64,000 bases of DNA from Hydra vulgaris (taxonomy: Eukaryota > Cnidaria > Hydrozoa > Anthoathecata > Hydridae), in contig NC_088921.1 in NCBI RefSeq assembly GCF_038396675.1, forward strand, positions 244,501-308,500, read 5' to 3'. How positions within the stretch are numbered: position 1 is the first letter of the stretch; every line of letters starts with the position of its first letter. The position numbers and the translations under genes are program-made. The notes below the pieces were generated by a model that worked only from the letters and a program-made list of their open reading frames with translations, searched no databases and was not told where the DNA came from. Shown here in pieces: positions 22,687 to 34,850 of the stretch.

Positions 22687-24784
22687 ATAATTTTAGAAAC
22701 ACCACAAGTCAGTGGCTTGAGGTGTTTCTAAAATCAACTGTAATTCCCAGAGGTATTTGCCTGAGGTGGCAAAACTTGCCACCTCTGGGCAAGTTTTGCG
22801 ACATTGGTTAGGAAAGAGGCGTGAAGACCGTAAGGACGTCTTGGGGCACCTAAATATAGTTGAAAAAAAAAATCCAACTAACAGACTATTTAATTCTTTT
22901 CCCAGGCCAAAGTCAAGATGTTAAGTTAAGGTTATGAAAAAATAAGATTAACTTTAATCTTTTTTATATGAATAAGTAAATGCTAATATATTTAATACCA
23001 CTAAGGACTAATCTAAGATGTTCACTTAAAATTAGTTTTTATGCCTAAAAATAAATTAGTAAAAAACATAAATTGTTAAGATCATCATGCCCATGTCTCT
23101 CCTACATTGTTATTTTTTTTCTTTCCAAGATAATACATAAAAATAAGGATTTGATAAATGTTTAGTTGAAAAACATTTAGATATTATTTTAGAATAGATC
23201 TTTAAAATGGGTGAACCTGTATTCGAAATAATTCTGACAGCAACGTCTTTGTCTACTTAGAACAATTTTAATCTTAAATACATTGCAGAGCTGCACGAAG
23301 AGATATTAGCATAGTTTTAATCTATTTAAAAAATGTATTTTCTTTTATTTGTATCCAAGTTTATTTTTCTTAAACTATTCCGTTAGATTTAAAAACTCCT
23401 TGCTCACTATTTTATATACATTTGGGCAACCAAAGAGTTGAGTATACATAATTCGCTCTAATATTTTCGAGAAACAAAGGAGATTTGAAATTGGTCGTAA
23501 ATGTACAGGATTTAAAAACAGGTATAACTCTCGAATTATAACTAATTTAACGTTTGTTTTTCAAGTATATCCTTTCTTAAAAAAGTTTAGAATATTTACG
23601 ATGTATTCAGGTAGAAAATAGTAACCAACTCAGGTAAAAAAAAAATAATCGAGCTCAATCAATTTCAATTTGCGGTTTATACTTATAAATAACAAAATCC
23701 TGAAAACTATTAACGACTAATTTATTTAATTTAATGTTAGTTTGATAATTTCCAATAATTAATAAATAATAAATAAATTTTAAGATTGCGCAGTATTGGT
23801 TATGAGGAGGATTGAAAGTTTTTTCATTTTTTCTTTTTGTTTAAAAAAATGGATAAAACTACAAAAAAAAAAAAAAAAAGACACATCAGAAAAATGTCGC
23901 AAAGTAATTTCACAGTGCGCTAAGAGATCACGAGGTTTTAAATCGACTCAATATAATGGCATTTTTTTTATTCAAGAGTAATTATCTTATTTGTCTTTAT
24001 TATTAAATCAAATTAAGGTGCCCAATTCAATAAACTTTATAAAAAGTACATTAAAAGAAAGGCCACATAAAATACAACTTAGATGATATCAAACAACTTT
24101 ATCACCTTTATTTTATTACACCGCTACCCCCAATACAAATGCTACGCTATAAACAACTACAAACGCTGCCTAATTGTCCTTTTTTTAAGTAAATAAATTT
24201 ATTTAAAAAATTATTATCGTAAACGTCAACTTTTCTTGACCTCCCCTGTCAATAATTGTCAAAACGTTTCTGACCTCCTCCTCCCCTATTTTGTCGACAA
24301 TATTAATGGACATCCCCAAATTAAAATATCATCGTAAATGAAGCTTTAAGTTTTATGTTTTTTAAAAGTAGATTTGAAAACAACTTTAAAAAAATATTTT
24401 TAACAATTTCTTTCCGCTAAACAATAAAAATAAAATATCAGGTCATCGTCTCTTTGAATCTGAGCAAATTATTAATGACATACAAACGACAACCTTAAAA
24501 AAAAATAAGGTATTGATAAATAAGTATATACTGAGTTACAAAAACCAGTACTAAATACACTTTGATAATTATTAAACCATGACTAAAACAAAATCTTATG
24601 CAGCAACAATCTCAACGTTCCAATGTGTTTGGTATTTTTTTCTTTTGTTTGAAATTTATTATTTACCAAATTTTTTTATTTTAAACGCATACATATTTTT
24701 TAATGATTATTTTTTTATATTGTACTTGTTTTTTTAATACTTAAATTGCAATGATTAAAAAGAAGATTTTGTTATTAAGATTTG

Positions 24785-24935
24785 TGCCCGTAAGAAACCG
24801 TTCCTATTTTATAAGAAATCGTTCCTGTTTCTAGAAAATAGTTCCTGAAGAAATAGTTCAAGTTTTTGAGAAATCGTTCCGATTTTTTAAATTGATAGTT
24901 AGTAGAGCCGTAATAGGAACGATTTTATTTCGGCA
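24785..24935. mobile_element. GTTCC-rich MITE, right-arm copy
   Basis: Inverted partner of 18131-18281, present before the duplication. Confidence 0.55.
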
Positions 24936-25343
24936 ACAATATATACATTGGTACCAAATATTTTAAATTTTACGCAAATAGCTAAGCAGGTTTAGCAATT
25001 TGTTCACAACTTACGCGAATAAATAGCAAAGCTTGAAAATATGATATTTGATTTTAGAAGATCATTAGTGTAGTTTTTATGTACTGGAACTATTTTAAAA
25101 CGAATGTCTATTAATAATTTTGTTTTAAATTGATCAATGTTTATTTGGAAAAGTTAAATTTTAATAAAGGTATTAATTTATTCGAAATGAAAATGTAGGT
25201 TTATTTAATAGAGAATTTCCAACATGAAAACTGTCAAAAATGATATTGCTAATTCTTTGAAATAATTATAACGTTTTTATGATCATAAAAGTTTCATATG
25301 CTACTTCTAAAAGAAAAACACTAGTTTGCATATCAATAAAATA

Positions 25344-25508
25344 CAGGGGCGGACTGGGGCCTTGATAAGGGAAGGGAAAAATTCGAATAAGAAGGGCATA
25401 ATTCAGAAGAAAGGGCTACTCGGGAAGAGCAATCGTTGTCAACTATCGTGCAGGACAAGGCAAGGGCCGGGGATTTTCCGTTTTTCCCAAGTGATCAGCC
25501 CGCCTATG
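25344..25508 (+). mobile_element. 165-bp hAT-like MITE, right-arm copy
   Basis: Ends CAGGGGCGGACTG and, inverted, CATAGGCGGGCTG (10 of 13 match). The flanking 8-mers ATAAAATA and ATAAAAAA differ by one base, close to an 8-bp hAT duplication. The apparent ORF across it is not a gene. Confidence 0.6.
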
Positions 25509-26687
25509 ATAAAAAAAACATGATGTTTTAATGAATGTTCGGAAATTCAAACCAATAGCTTAGTATCTTAATCTATATTTATAAAACAATAAAAAAAATT
25601 GTTACAAATAATTTAACTTTTTAGTTGAACTCCTAATGCTTAACATGTTTTTATGAGCTTTTAAAAAATGATGTTAATCAAAGAAAAGTAAATTCAGGAA
25701 TTCAGTTCAAATAAAGGCCGTTTACTTTATGCTACTTTTGTAAATATAACTTCTTAATATTACAATTGCCATAATATATTACTGATGTACAATACTTTGC
25801 AAATGTTTATTCCATATATCACTATATATCACTAATGTACAATAACACATTATTTTGATGTAAATACAATTATTTAACGGATACAAAATCAAAGTTTTCA
25901 AAATGATAACATCGTGTAAAGATAGAGTAATTATGAAATAAAATGCTGGAGGATAGTTTTAAAAAAATTATAAACAGCATATAAATATTAATTTAACTTT
26001 TGTCTTAACTATCAGTAATTGCAGTTAATATTACAATTTTAAAACAATGTCGCCAATTTGTTTGAACACCAAATCTCAATTAAGTTTCAGTCAAGTAAAT
26101 AATAAACTGCTAAGGTTTTTAATTTTTTGGTTCATCAGTTTCTCAGCTAAGAAAATAAGCTCCATATGATGTAACTAGACAAGAATTCAGTATGATAAAA
26201 ATGGTTGTATTCAACTTATGAAAATGCATACCTTAAATAAAGTGGTCTTTATCTCAAAGCAGGCTGTGTGCTCTCATATCATTACTTATACTTCGTATTT
26301 TTTTACGTCAAACTAAAATTTAATCTTCGGGATTTGGGAAAGTTGACAATAAACAGCCACGATCTTTTTAAACAAATTTTTACATTAAAAGATCCTTTGT
26401 TTATCGTCATCATTAGTTGGGCAGAATTTGTGAAGACTTTTTGATTTAAAAAAAAATCTCCTTTATTGCTAAAAAAATAAAAAAGGCTCTGGAGAAAAAA
26501 GTGAGGGCATGAGCCTTTATAGTGACCTTCTTAAAAATTTTAGTTTTTTAACGTGTTGTTAAAAAACTAAAGTTTTTAGAAAAAAACTAAATTTTCTGAA
26601 AAAATAAATAATCAAGTCTCAGAATCTAACTTAAAAACGGAGTTCCAGACAATTAACGCCATCTGTGCGACCTCGTAATACTGTAAG

Positions 26688-27872
26688 CCCTGGGTTTACA
26701 GTAAAAGTTTATTTTTAAAAATGGGTATTGATCTTTCATCTACTATTTTTATAAAAATACTAAGAGGTATTTTAATACTATAAAAAAAACCACATATATT
26801 TAAAATACATAATTTCAAATTTGATTAAGAGATGCCTTGCAAGAAGAGCTGCCCTGTAAGAATCAAGCAGAGCTCAATAGTAACTAATTTCAGTTTTGAA
26901 AATTAGATAAAAGAAAGAAACCATTTTTGCATAGTTATTTAATTTTATAAACGAAAAAACATATATGGTGGACATAAGGCTTGTCTAAATAGCATGCTTC
27001 AAAGTACTCAAAAACTAATTTTTCTTTTCTTTTAATATTCATTTTTATCCAAAGACTTTAGTAGTCTATAATTTTTTTTAATTATAAATTTTAATTTGGT
27101 AAAATACCTCAAAATATAAAATTAATTACATTAATTACGCAAAATAGATACATCTTCAACCTCACTTCGACAACACAACCAATTTTATAAATAGCCTTTT
27201 CTTTCCAATGAATATTTTTATATTTTAAAATAGTTGAACAAATGAAGATTAATAATTAAAAAATAATAGTTAGACTAACAAAGTCTTTTTTTTGATGAAA
27301 ATTAAGATTGAAAAAAATCATTTTTTGCGTACTTTTGAATCATGATATTTAGACAAGCAATATGTCTACCATATATATTTTATCGTCTATTAAGTCTTAA
27401 TTAGGTAATATAAAATAATAAAAATAAATAACTATGCAAAATTGGTTCTGCTGTTTTAATTTCAAATTTAAAAATGTGTTTAACATTACTGGGTAAGTAT
27501 TCTTAAGTCACTTTAAAAACTTTTGAAGTCCAATATTTAGAGAATGTATAAATATTTTTGATAATTATTTCTGATTTGAATTTCTAGTATGAATAGCAAA
27601 AGTGTAATAAATAAATAACAATAATATATAAATAATAATAATAAAAAAAAAAACAATAGTGAAGAGTTACTATTGAGCTCTGATGCTTACAGAAGGTAGC
27701 TTTTTATAAAAATTAAAATTATCTATGTTAAAAATATGTTGTTGTTTTTATAATATTTAAATAGTATATAAATTTTATAATATATAAAAAAGCTCATAGT
27801 TATTTTTTATAAAAATGGTAAATGAAAAGTCAATGCCAATTTTTGAAAATAAAATTTTACTGTAAATCCAGG
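26688..27872. repeat. Fold-back element, right-arm copy
   Basis: Partner of 4889-6039 with the same CCTGG-TTTACAGTAAAA termini. Near 27600-27670 it has extra AT-rich sequence not in the left arm. Confidence 0.65.
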
Positions 27873-28282
27873 TCTTTAGCCATATTAAAAATTAGTCATA
27901 AACAAAGAAAAAGATTAAAATGTTTCATTTTCAAAAAATTTAAATAAAGTAAAAAAACTACCTCACGGTCATGCCATGAGGAACTCCGAAAGTTTATGTT
28001 GATATAGTTATTTCTGCTGTTTGATATTATACGCACTGCTCGATAAATGATCTCTAAACTAAAGCAAGTTAATATTTTCTACTACATACAGAAGGAGTTT
28101 TCTTTCTATTATTTAAATGTACCAATTTATGATTTTAAAAGCCTTCAAAAACTAATCAAAACTCCTATTTATTAGGAGTTAATTACTATTATAAACTTAT
28201 TTTCAACTATATAGTTAATTATTTTTCATTATTTAAAAGTGTTATCTAGGCAATTTATGTTCAGATGTTTCTCAATATTATT

Positions 28283-28451
28283 GGTTCAATATTAGGTTCA
28301 ATATTAGGTTCAATATTAGGTTCAATATTAGGTTCAATATTAGGTTCAATATTAGGTTCAATATTAGGTTCAATATTTGGTTCAATATTAGGTTCAATAT
28401 TAGGTTCAATATTAGGTTCAATATTAGGTTCAATATTAGGTTCAATATTAG
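28283..28451. repeat. 12-bp minisatellite, about 14-15 copies
   Basis: Tandem AATATTAGGTTC units with one TTTGG variant, the inverse of the 3596-4484 tract and about five times shorter. Confidence 0.95.
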
Positions 28452-29106
28452 GATTATTGGTTCATACATTTTATGCTAACAATTCAAAGGTTTTATGGAT
28501 AAAATAAAGTTTCCAAACAAGATTTCTTTAACATTTTAGTTTCTTATATATTAAAATTGTGTCCTTATGCCCTCCGCTCTAAAGATATTATTTATTTATT
28601 TTCACACTAATGTTATTCAATAAAACTAATTCTCGAATAACGGATGTGTAAAACGAGAGGATAACATTGGGTTATCTCATCCACTTTTGAAATCGCTCCG
28701 ACCCCGCTGAAATATGCTATTTTCTAATTTTTCATTGTAATTCTTTTTATTTTTTGAAAACTGCTAAATTCAAAAAGAGATGGTTTTTATAAAAAAAAAT
28801 TTTTTTGTTTTTCAAACAAAAAATCCAATTTTCGAAACAATATTCCTTAATAAAACAAAAAAAAAAATTGTAATAGTGTATTATACTCCGGGTTTGACCG
28901 ATAGGATTTGCATAAATCATTTCACTCAAAGATTTTATGCAGTTTTTCCACTATCACTATTTTTTACAATAAATTTTAATATAAATTAGCACTTTAATTA
29001 GATTTCTGCAGATATTAAGTGCTTCATGTAAAATCTATCGGTCGTCCAGAAAAAGAAACACCACAAGTCAGTGACTTCAATACAATGCATGTTGTAAAGC
29101 CTATTT

Positions 29107-29515
29107 TTTTTTTTTTTTTTCTGGCTGCAAGCAACCACTAATAAGTTGGGAGTTATTAGAAAAAAAAGAAAGGAGTTATAGACCAAAAAACGGTTGACAG
29201 AAGACAAAATTTTGAAGATTGTATAAGTTAGAAAAACATGAAGGTGGGAGTTAGTTCCAAAGGGTTAAAATGCGCAGAAAAAACTAGACGAATAAAAGTT
29301 TTTAGACGAGTCAAACAAGAATGAATTTTAGCTAATGGAGTTAGGGATGATGGCTCCTTTGAGCTGTAACCATGATAGTATTTGTAAAAAAGAGAAAGAG
29401 ATGCAACTTTATTACGATGGGAAAGAAGCTCAAGCTTAGTAGATAGAGCGGTTCCAACTACGTTTACAATGCGTTTTTGGACCTTGTTTAGAAGAGAAAG
29501 AGCATCATCAGACAC
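29107..29515 (-). mobile_element. LINE 3' end, right-arm copy
   Basis: Inverted partner of 2526-2939, with the T-run (inverse of the A tail) at 29104-29120 and the same reverse transcriptase tail (SDDALSLLNKVQKRIVNVVG). Confidence 0.75.
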
Positions 29516-29972
29516 GGTGATTCAATACTTATGAAAGCTTGGGATTTTATTATGCGCATGCGTCTGTTACAAATACTCAGTTATCTAATTTTATATTTAC
29601 GTGTTCAATTTGTATATTACCTTTCAACCTTGTTTCCTGTTTTTAAAGACAATATTTTAATGGTTGCTAATATTTTGACTCATAAAATGAAATTTTACAT
29701 AAATGAGTTAGTTTAAGCATAAAATCAATGTGAAAAATATATCTAAACATCCACTTTATTTATTTAACTTTTAACTGGAATATTACCTAAACTAACACTT
29801 TACATAGATGCCAATTATGGACGAAGTAAAATTTTTATGATATTTGGGTTAGTTTTTAATAAAAATATTGTTAATCGTCTCTCAAAAAATTTTAGTTTCT
29901 ATAACCGATCATTTTTTAATGAAATATATTTTCATCTTTTAGTCAAGAGGTTTTTATAAAATCTTCATTTTG

Positions 29973-32768
29973 ATAAAGCCTGAAAAACATCAACAAAAAT
30001 TTTTGGGAGTATGCAAAATTTGTGGAAATTTGACTGGAAAAGACTCTATAAAAATCATCAGTAGGCGGAATAGAATTTATAATATTTTTAAAATAAATAT
30101 TGTTGAAGATTGTTTAGAAGTTCATCCAGCACAAATGTGTTTGAAATGCAATACAACTATGGTGAATATAGAAAACCGAGGTAATAAAACTTTCAATGCT
30201 ATACCAAAAATTTGGTTAAAATGTCAAGCAAATGAGTGTAATTGTGTATTTGGTAAAGCTGGTAGAAAACCAAAGCCAAATGTAGGAAGACCAGAAACAT
30301 TTAAAAGATGGACTCAAATAAACCTTAATCTGTTTCTAAAATCCTTACCTTTACCTTTGAACCAAGATCAGTATTTTGAATTAAATCTTCAGCTTAATCC
30401 TCATTTAACATTATGTATTTGCAAAGTTGGTGAAAAATTAATGCATCAATCAGTTATGATTAAAGATTATCAGCACTCTTTTTGTAGCCGATACAAAAAA
30501 GAATTTGCTTGTTAAAGGTAAACTAGAAAATAAACCAAAATGTTCTATATGTTCAACCTACATCATGGTTAATAGCCTTTGCAGTTCTGTGCATATGGAG
30601 TTACAGGAGCTATTGGTAAGTTTGCTCTGCTTTTATTACACTTATACAAAAAAAAACATTTCTTTTAGAAAGTAAATAAACCTTATCAAGAAAACTTAAG
30701 GACTTTAAAAACATTAAAAGTTAATGAAAACCTTACTATACTGATAGCATTTCTGTTATGCATAGGTCAGCATTGCTGTCTTTTTTGTGACCAAAAAAGA
30801 TACCCAACTAGCTCCAATATGTAGAGAGCATGTTGTTTCACAAAGGTCTTTAAACTCCTTAAACAATGACTTTCATTGTTTTCAAAGTAATGGAGGAAAT
30901 TTGAAAAATGCTAAATTATTCAACAATGTGATTAATGAAACTTTATTTAATATTCCTCTTGACCAGGTAATATAATTTACCACTTCTGTTTTTTAATCTT
31001 TTTAGTACTCTTTGTTGGTTCAATCGTGAGTTTAGTATTGGTAGTTGGTATCTTTGAAATTTTGTTAGGTTGCTGTACCTGCTTTACATATATCTTTGGG
31101 TACCTATTTAAAGTTTTTCAACATGTTCGAAGATGAATGCCACTTAATAGATATAAAGCTTGCTGGAGAACTTGCTTTAAAGAATAAAATAATTGGTAAA
31201 GCTGATTTTGACAAATATGTTAACATGCATCTTCAATCCAATCTTGTAAAAAGTGTTATTGAAGACTGTGACAATAAAATTGCACTTCTACAAGACACAA
31301 TTTCTCTAAAGGTTATATGTGAGGCAGATAAAACAGTAGAAATTAGGAACATATATACACCAAGAATAGTTAACGACAAGGTATTTATTATTATGAAACT
31401 ATGTTTATTATATTACTATGTTTGCAAAAATGTTTAATCAAGTTTACAATGAAATTTTTGTTAAATAAAAATATTATTAAAAATTTATATATATATATCC
31501 TTATATTTTAAAATTTTAAATATATATTTTTCTAGATAAAAGAATTAAGTTCATTAAATGAAGCAAACGTACTTGATAAAACTTCAGGTCCCTGCATTCA
31601 GCAACTTAATGAAGTGTTGAAGGCTAATAAAGTAGAAAGGCAGGCTTATCATGGAAAATGCTTTGTTGGAAACCATGTTCACATGATGCTTAAGGTTTTT
31701 ATTTAATATTATATATTATTTATATATTTATGTGTTTTTTTAATTGGAACAGTTGTTCTGAAAAGCAGCAATTGAAAAACCTGAGGTCACTGGGAAAAAA
31801 TCTAATGTGGCTTTCGAATTGTTCATATAAAACCTTTAATTTTTTTCAATTTTTTTGTTTTGAACTACCCGATCTTTGCAAATTAGAGGGATTAAAGACC
31901 CCCCTGCTTATTACACCCACTACAATTAAGCAGAAAAGAGTAAATTGGTTGTTGCAAAAAAAAGTTAATGCTTGTTGACAAAAACAAAAATTATATTTGA
32001 ATTGATCAAAAATCCATAGAAATCAGTTTAATCTCATGCAAAAGTGTTGTTTTTTTTTGTAAAATATTGAAAAATTATTTAATTTTATAAATATTTTTTT
32101 AGCCTCAGCCATTGTTAGATTTGTGCAATTCCATTCCATCTAAACTCTTGGTTTTATTGGCACCGATATTAATTTATTATCTGTTAAAGTGAGCCAGAAT
32201 TTTAAGCAGTTATTTCATTATTCAAAATGTTATATGCTCATGAACAGCTCGCAATCTTTTCAAAGGAATGATATTCAGGAATTAGGTAGGTTTTCTTTTT
32301 ATGCAGATTGGTGATTGAGTTTAACACATTTTTGAGCTAATTGAAAAGTAAATTGCAAACGAGCATGACTGTCTTGATTGCTTTTAGGTAGATATTTGAT
32401 TAGTATATTTAAAGGAAGTTGTGTAAAAGATTTTCAATATTCAAATTATTTAATTTTAGACTTAGCAATCCGTACGCTTATGGAGTATTATCGGTTGACT
32501 TGGCCAAGTGCATCTGTAACTCCAAAGATGCAATTGCTTTGAATCCCATGTAATTCAATTTATTCAGAAATGGGGATTAGACATTGGCGTTTATGGGGAA
32601 CAAGGCGGCGAAAGTTTACATTCCGAAGTTAACAACCTTAATCGTTTGTTTTGGCATATGAAAGGCTGTAGTCGTTTGAAAAGCACGTTGAAAGAACATT
32701 ATCTCATAAACCATCCGAAAGCTAAAGCTATGAAACCAGAAATAAAAAAAAGAAAAAAAAATGCTTAG
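29973..32768 (+). pseudogene. RAG1-N-like zinc module fused to a transposase-like protein, 6 exons, degraded
   Basis: Exons by GT/AG sites: about 29973-30615, 30669-30966, 31069-31380, 31536-31694, 32103-32285 and 32460-32768. Exon 1 repeats the CKICG ... VHPAQMCLKC ... LKCQANECNC module. After a frame change near 30461-30470 it continues as PKCSICSTY. Exon 2 has CCLFC; exon 3 opens VAVPALHISLGTYLKFFNMF; exon 4 has ERQAYHGKCFVGNHVHMM. Exon 6 ends with GVYGEQGGESLHSEVNNLNR and a basic tail. GEQGGES could hold the last acidic residue of a DDE-type transposase; that is inference, and I cannot place the superfamily. Defects: the start codon is ATA where the left copy has ATG, and frames shift near 30465, 30792, about 32190 and about 32540. 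The 5' third lies in the palindrome arm and the rest outside it. Confidence 0.75.
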
Positions 32769-34159
32769 ATCTTAAATTTTATTGTATACAAATTTGTATT
32801 GAAAATCCAATCTTTTAATAAAAAGGATTTCTAACGAGTATATAATTCAGAAATGTATTATTATTTAAAAATAATAGTAATGGTTCCCTATTCTGCACCA
32901 TTACCGAAAACTAAAAATAAATAATTGTACTTTAAGTTTTATAGTATGGAGTATATATTGATATAATTAATACTGCTGTTGAAAATTTCTTGGATTTATA
33001 ATCAAATAGTTTATAAGGTAGCATTGTGCATAAGAAATGTATCATCAATAGAAACTACCGTAGAACCCCGTAAATTCGTACCCTGGATAAGTCGAACTTT
33101 TACTAAGTCAGATATTTAACTTCCTTTGAACATTCTATAAATATCGAGAGCTTCGTTTAAGGCCATCGCTAAGTCGGACTATTATCTATTATCGAACTTC
33201 ATCTACTCCCCTTGAGAGTCCGACTTAACAAGGTTTGTACTTATATTTGTGTTTAAAAGTTATCGGAGGGACATTTTTTAGTTTTTTAATGAAAAATTAC
33301 AATAGAAAAGTGTTGCATGAAGTTGAAGTATTTTTAAATAAATATTTTCTATGCATTACAAGATTAAATCTTGCATATTTATAGTTTAATTAGTACGTTA
33401 CACAATTAAAAGTAGATTTTCTTGTTAATATCTTGAGTATCATAAATCTTATAAGTTGTTACTCAATAAAATATGACATTATCTGTCTGCAAGTTAAGGG
33501 CAAACATTAGAAATTCCATAACTGTGGAATCTCTTATACATTTTGAAGTAAATGATTGCAAGTGTTATCTCATAAATTATAAATCCATGTATCTTTTAAC
33601 ATGTTTATAATTACTTAGTTAAAATTGAATGATATAACATTAGACTTTTTATAGTATTTTTAATAATATTCATTAGCAAATTTAGGTTTTTATAGTGGTA
33701 AGAAGTTTTTTCAGAACGCACAAAAAGTATAGAATATATACATAGCTTGCTGTAAAATCATTTTATTTTAGTTAAAAAAATGATTGGTTAAAACAGAACA
33801 TACAGATTTTTTATGCTTTTTTTTACAGAATTTGAATCAATTAAACTTTTTGGCCAAAAAAATTTCAAACAAAAGATATTCTATAGGTTGTATGACAGAT
33901 GTTTAGTTTTTAAACTTAAAAAACCTTTAATCTTGAACTGAGATATTTTCTTTGTTTACAAACATTCTCATTTATTTTTACGATTTAGGTTAAACACTTA
34001 AGGATATAAAATTCCAAAAATGTATTGTGTTTATTTATTCAAGTGAAATTTGTACCTCATTAATAAGAAACAAAAAAACAAATTTTCATTATTTGCCCAA
34101 AAATCTAATCGCCAATTTTTTTCGTAACTTTATCAAACGTAACTTATGCGCATGCTCAC
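32769..34159. other. Intergenic, one MITE
   Basis: AT-rich and non-coding apart from the pogo-like MITE at 33058-33241. Confidence 0.5.
33058..33241. mobile_element. Pogo/Tigger-like MITE
   Basis: The left end CCGTAGAACCCCGTAAATTC and the inverted right end AGTACAAACCTTGTTAAGTC are similar, TA lies on both sides, and the interior repeats AAGTCGGAC/AAGTCGAAC. GTAGAACC-type ends with TA duplication are usual for pogo/Tigger elements. Confidence 0.5.
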
Positions 34160-34620
34160 AATAAAATAACAGGCTTAAATCGCCGTGCAGAAGAACCTGC
34201 CCAAATATGACAACGGTGAATATGAGATTTGTAGAGATAGAGAATGGAATGAGGAGAGAGAAAATGGCGAGCACGATAAAGCGAAGCTTTATCGTGCTAA
34301 ATTAGCATCTGCTAAATTAGCCTCTGCTAAATTAGCCTCTGCTAAGTTAGCAGATGCTAATTTAGCAATCGATTTTATGTATGGTTTTCTTTGAAAGTCA
34401 GTAGTAAACGAAAATCCAAATAGACGTAAAGGAGAAAACTCAGTGAGAGGGTTGCCATTCATTAATATAGGAATGGCGACAGAACTGTGTTAGTTGTTTG
34501 CAGTAAATAACTTTTAAAGAGTTTTGTTGGAGTTAAAATTTACAAGCCACTGTAAGCTTAAATCTGTTACAGAAGTGAAATCAGATTTAAGATCGACTGC
34601 CTGTTATAAGCGATCGAAAA
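34160..34620 (-). pseudogene. LINE reverse transcriptase fragment with internal 15-bp repeats
   Basis: On the minus strand one reads QWLVNFNSNKT, then VAIPILMNGNPLTEFSPL and KPYIKSIAKLASA, matching the LINE at 51530-54480 (QWLVNFNSDKTQLF, LPIFMNGN, KPYIKSIAKLAS). At about 34285-34372 the AKLAS codons are expanded into four near-identical 15-bp units. A palindromic GCGAAGCTTTATCG sits beside them. Confidence 0.65.
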
Positions 34621-34689
34621 GAAAAGACTTTTTGTCAAGACAGGAGTATAAAGTTCAGTCATCAGAAAAATTTATTAGATTTATTAAGA

Positions 34690-34850
34690 GAATTTTATTA
34701 AGAGAACCGCAGATGATGCAAATCGGTGGTGATGCGAAGAGAACCGCAGATGATGCAAATCGGTGATGATGCAAATCGCAGATAATGCAAATCGATTTAT
34801 TAAGAGAACCGCAGATGATGCAAATCGGTGCTTGACTTATTTTAGTAATA
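34690..34850. repeat. Local tandem duplication
   Basis: AGAGAACCGCAGATGATGCA recurs three times, the outer copies preceded by TTATTA; a shorter GATGATGCAAATCG unit is also repeated. Confidence 0.7.

Larger units (their letters stand above)
22687..30461. repeat. Right arm of the giant inverted repeat
   Basis: Reverse complement of the left arm without its two transposon insertions. It preserves the unoccupied TA site (25954-25955) and TTCC site (25086-25089, as GGAA). Its own differences include a short minisatellite (28283-28451) and an AT-rich insertion near 27600-27670 in the fold-back element. The outer junction falls within the coding part of the gene at 29973-32768, after CAGTTATGATT (30461). 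Confidence 0.95.

Noticed and set aside
1584-30461. The giant inverted repeat as one transposon with very long inverted ends
   Set aside because: The outer borders fall in unrelated sequence on one side and inside a gene on the other, with no matching tips or duplication.
1584-30461. The inverted repeat as a simple assembly fold-back
   Set aside because: The arms differ by scattered substitutions and by two transposon insertions with proper duplications and empty sites, which an artefact would not create. Long-read confirmation is still desirable.
34185-34394. Pentapeptide-repeat-like protein (AKLAS units)
   Set aside because: Opposite strand of an expanded segment in a dead LINE.
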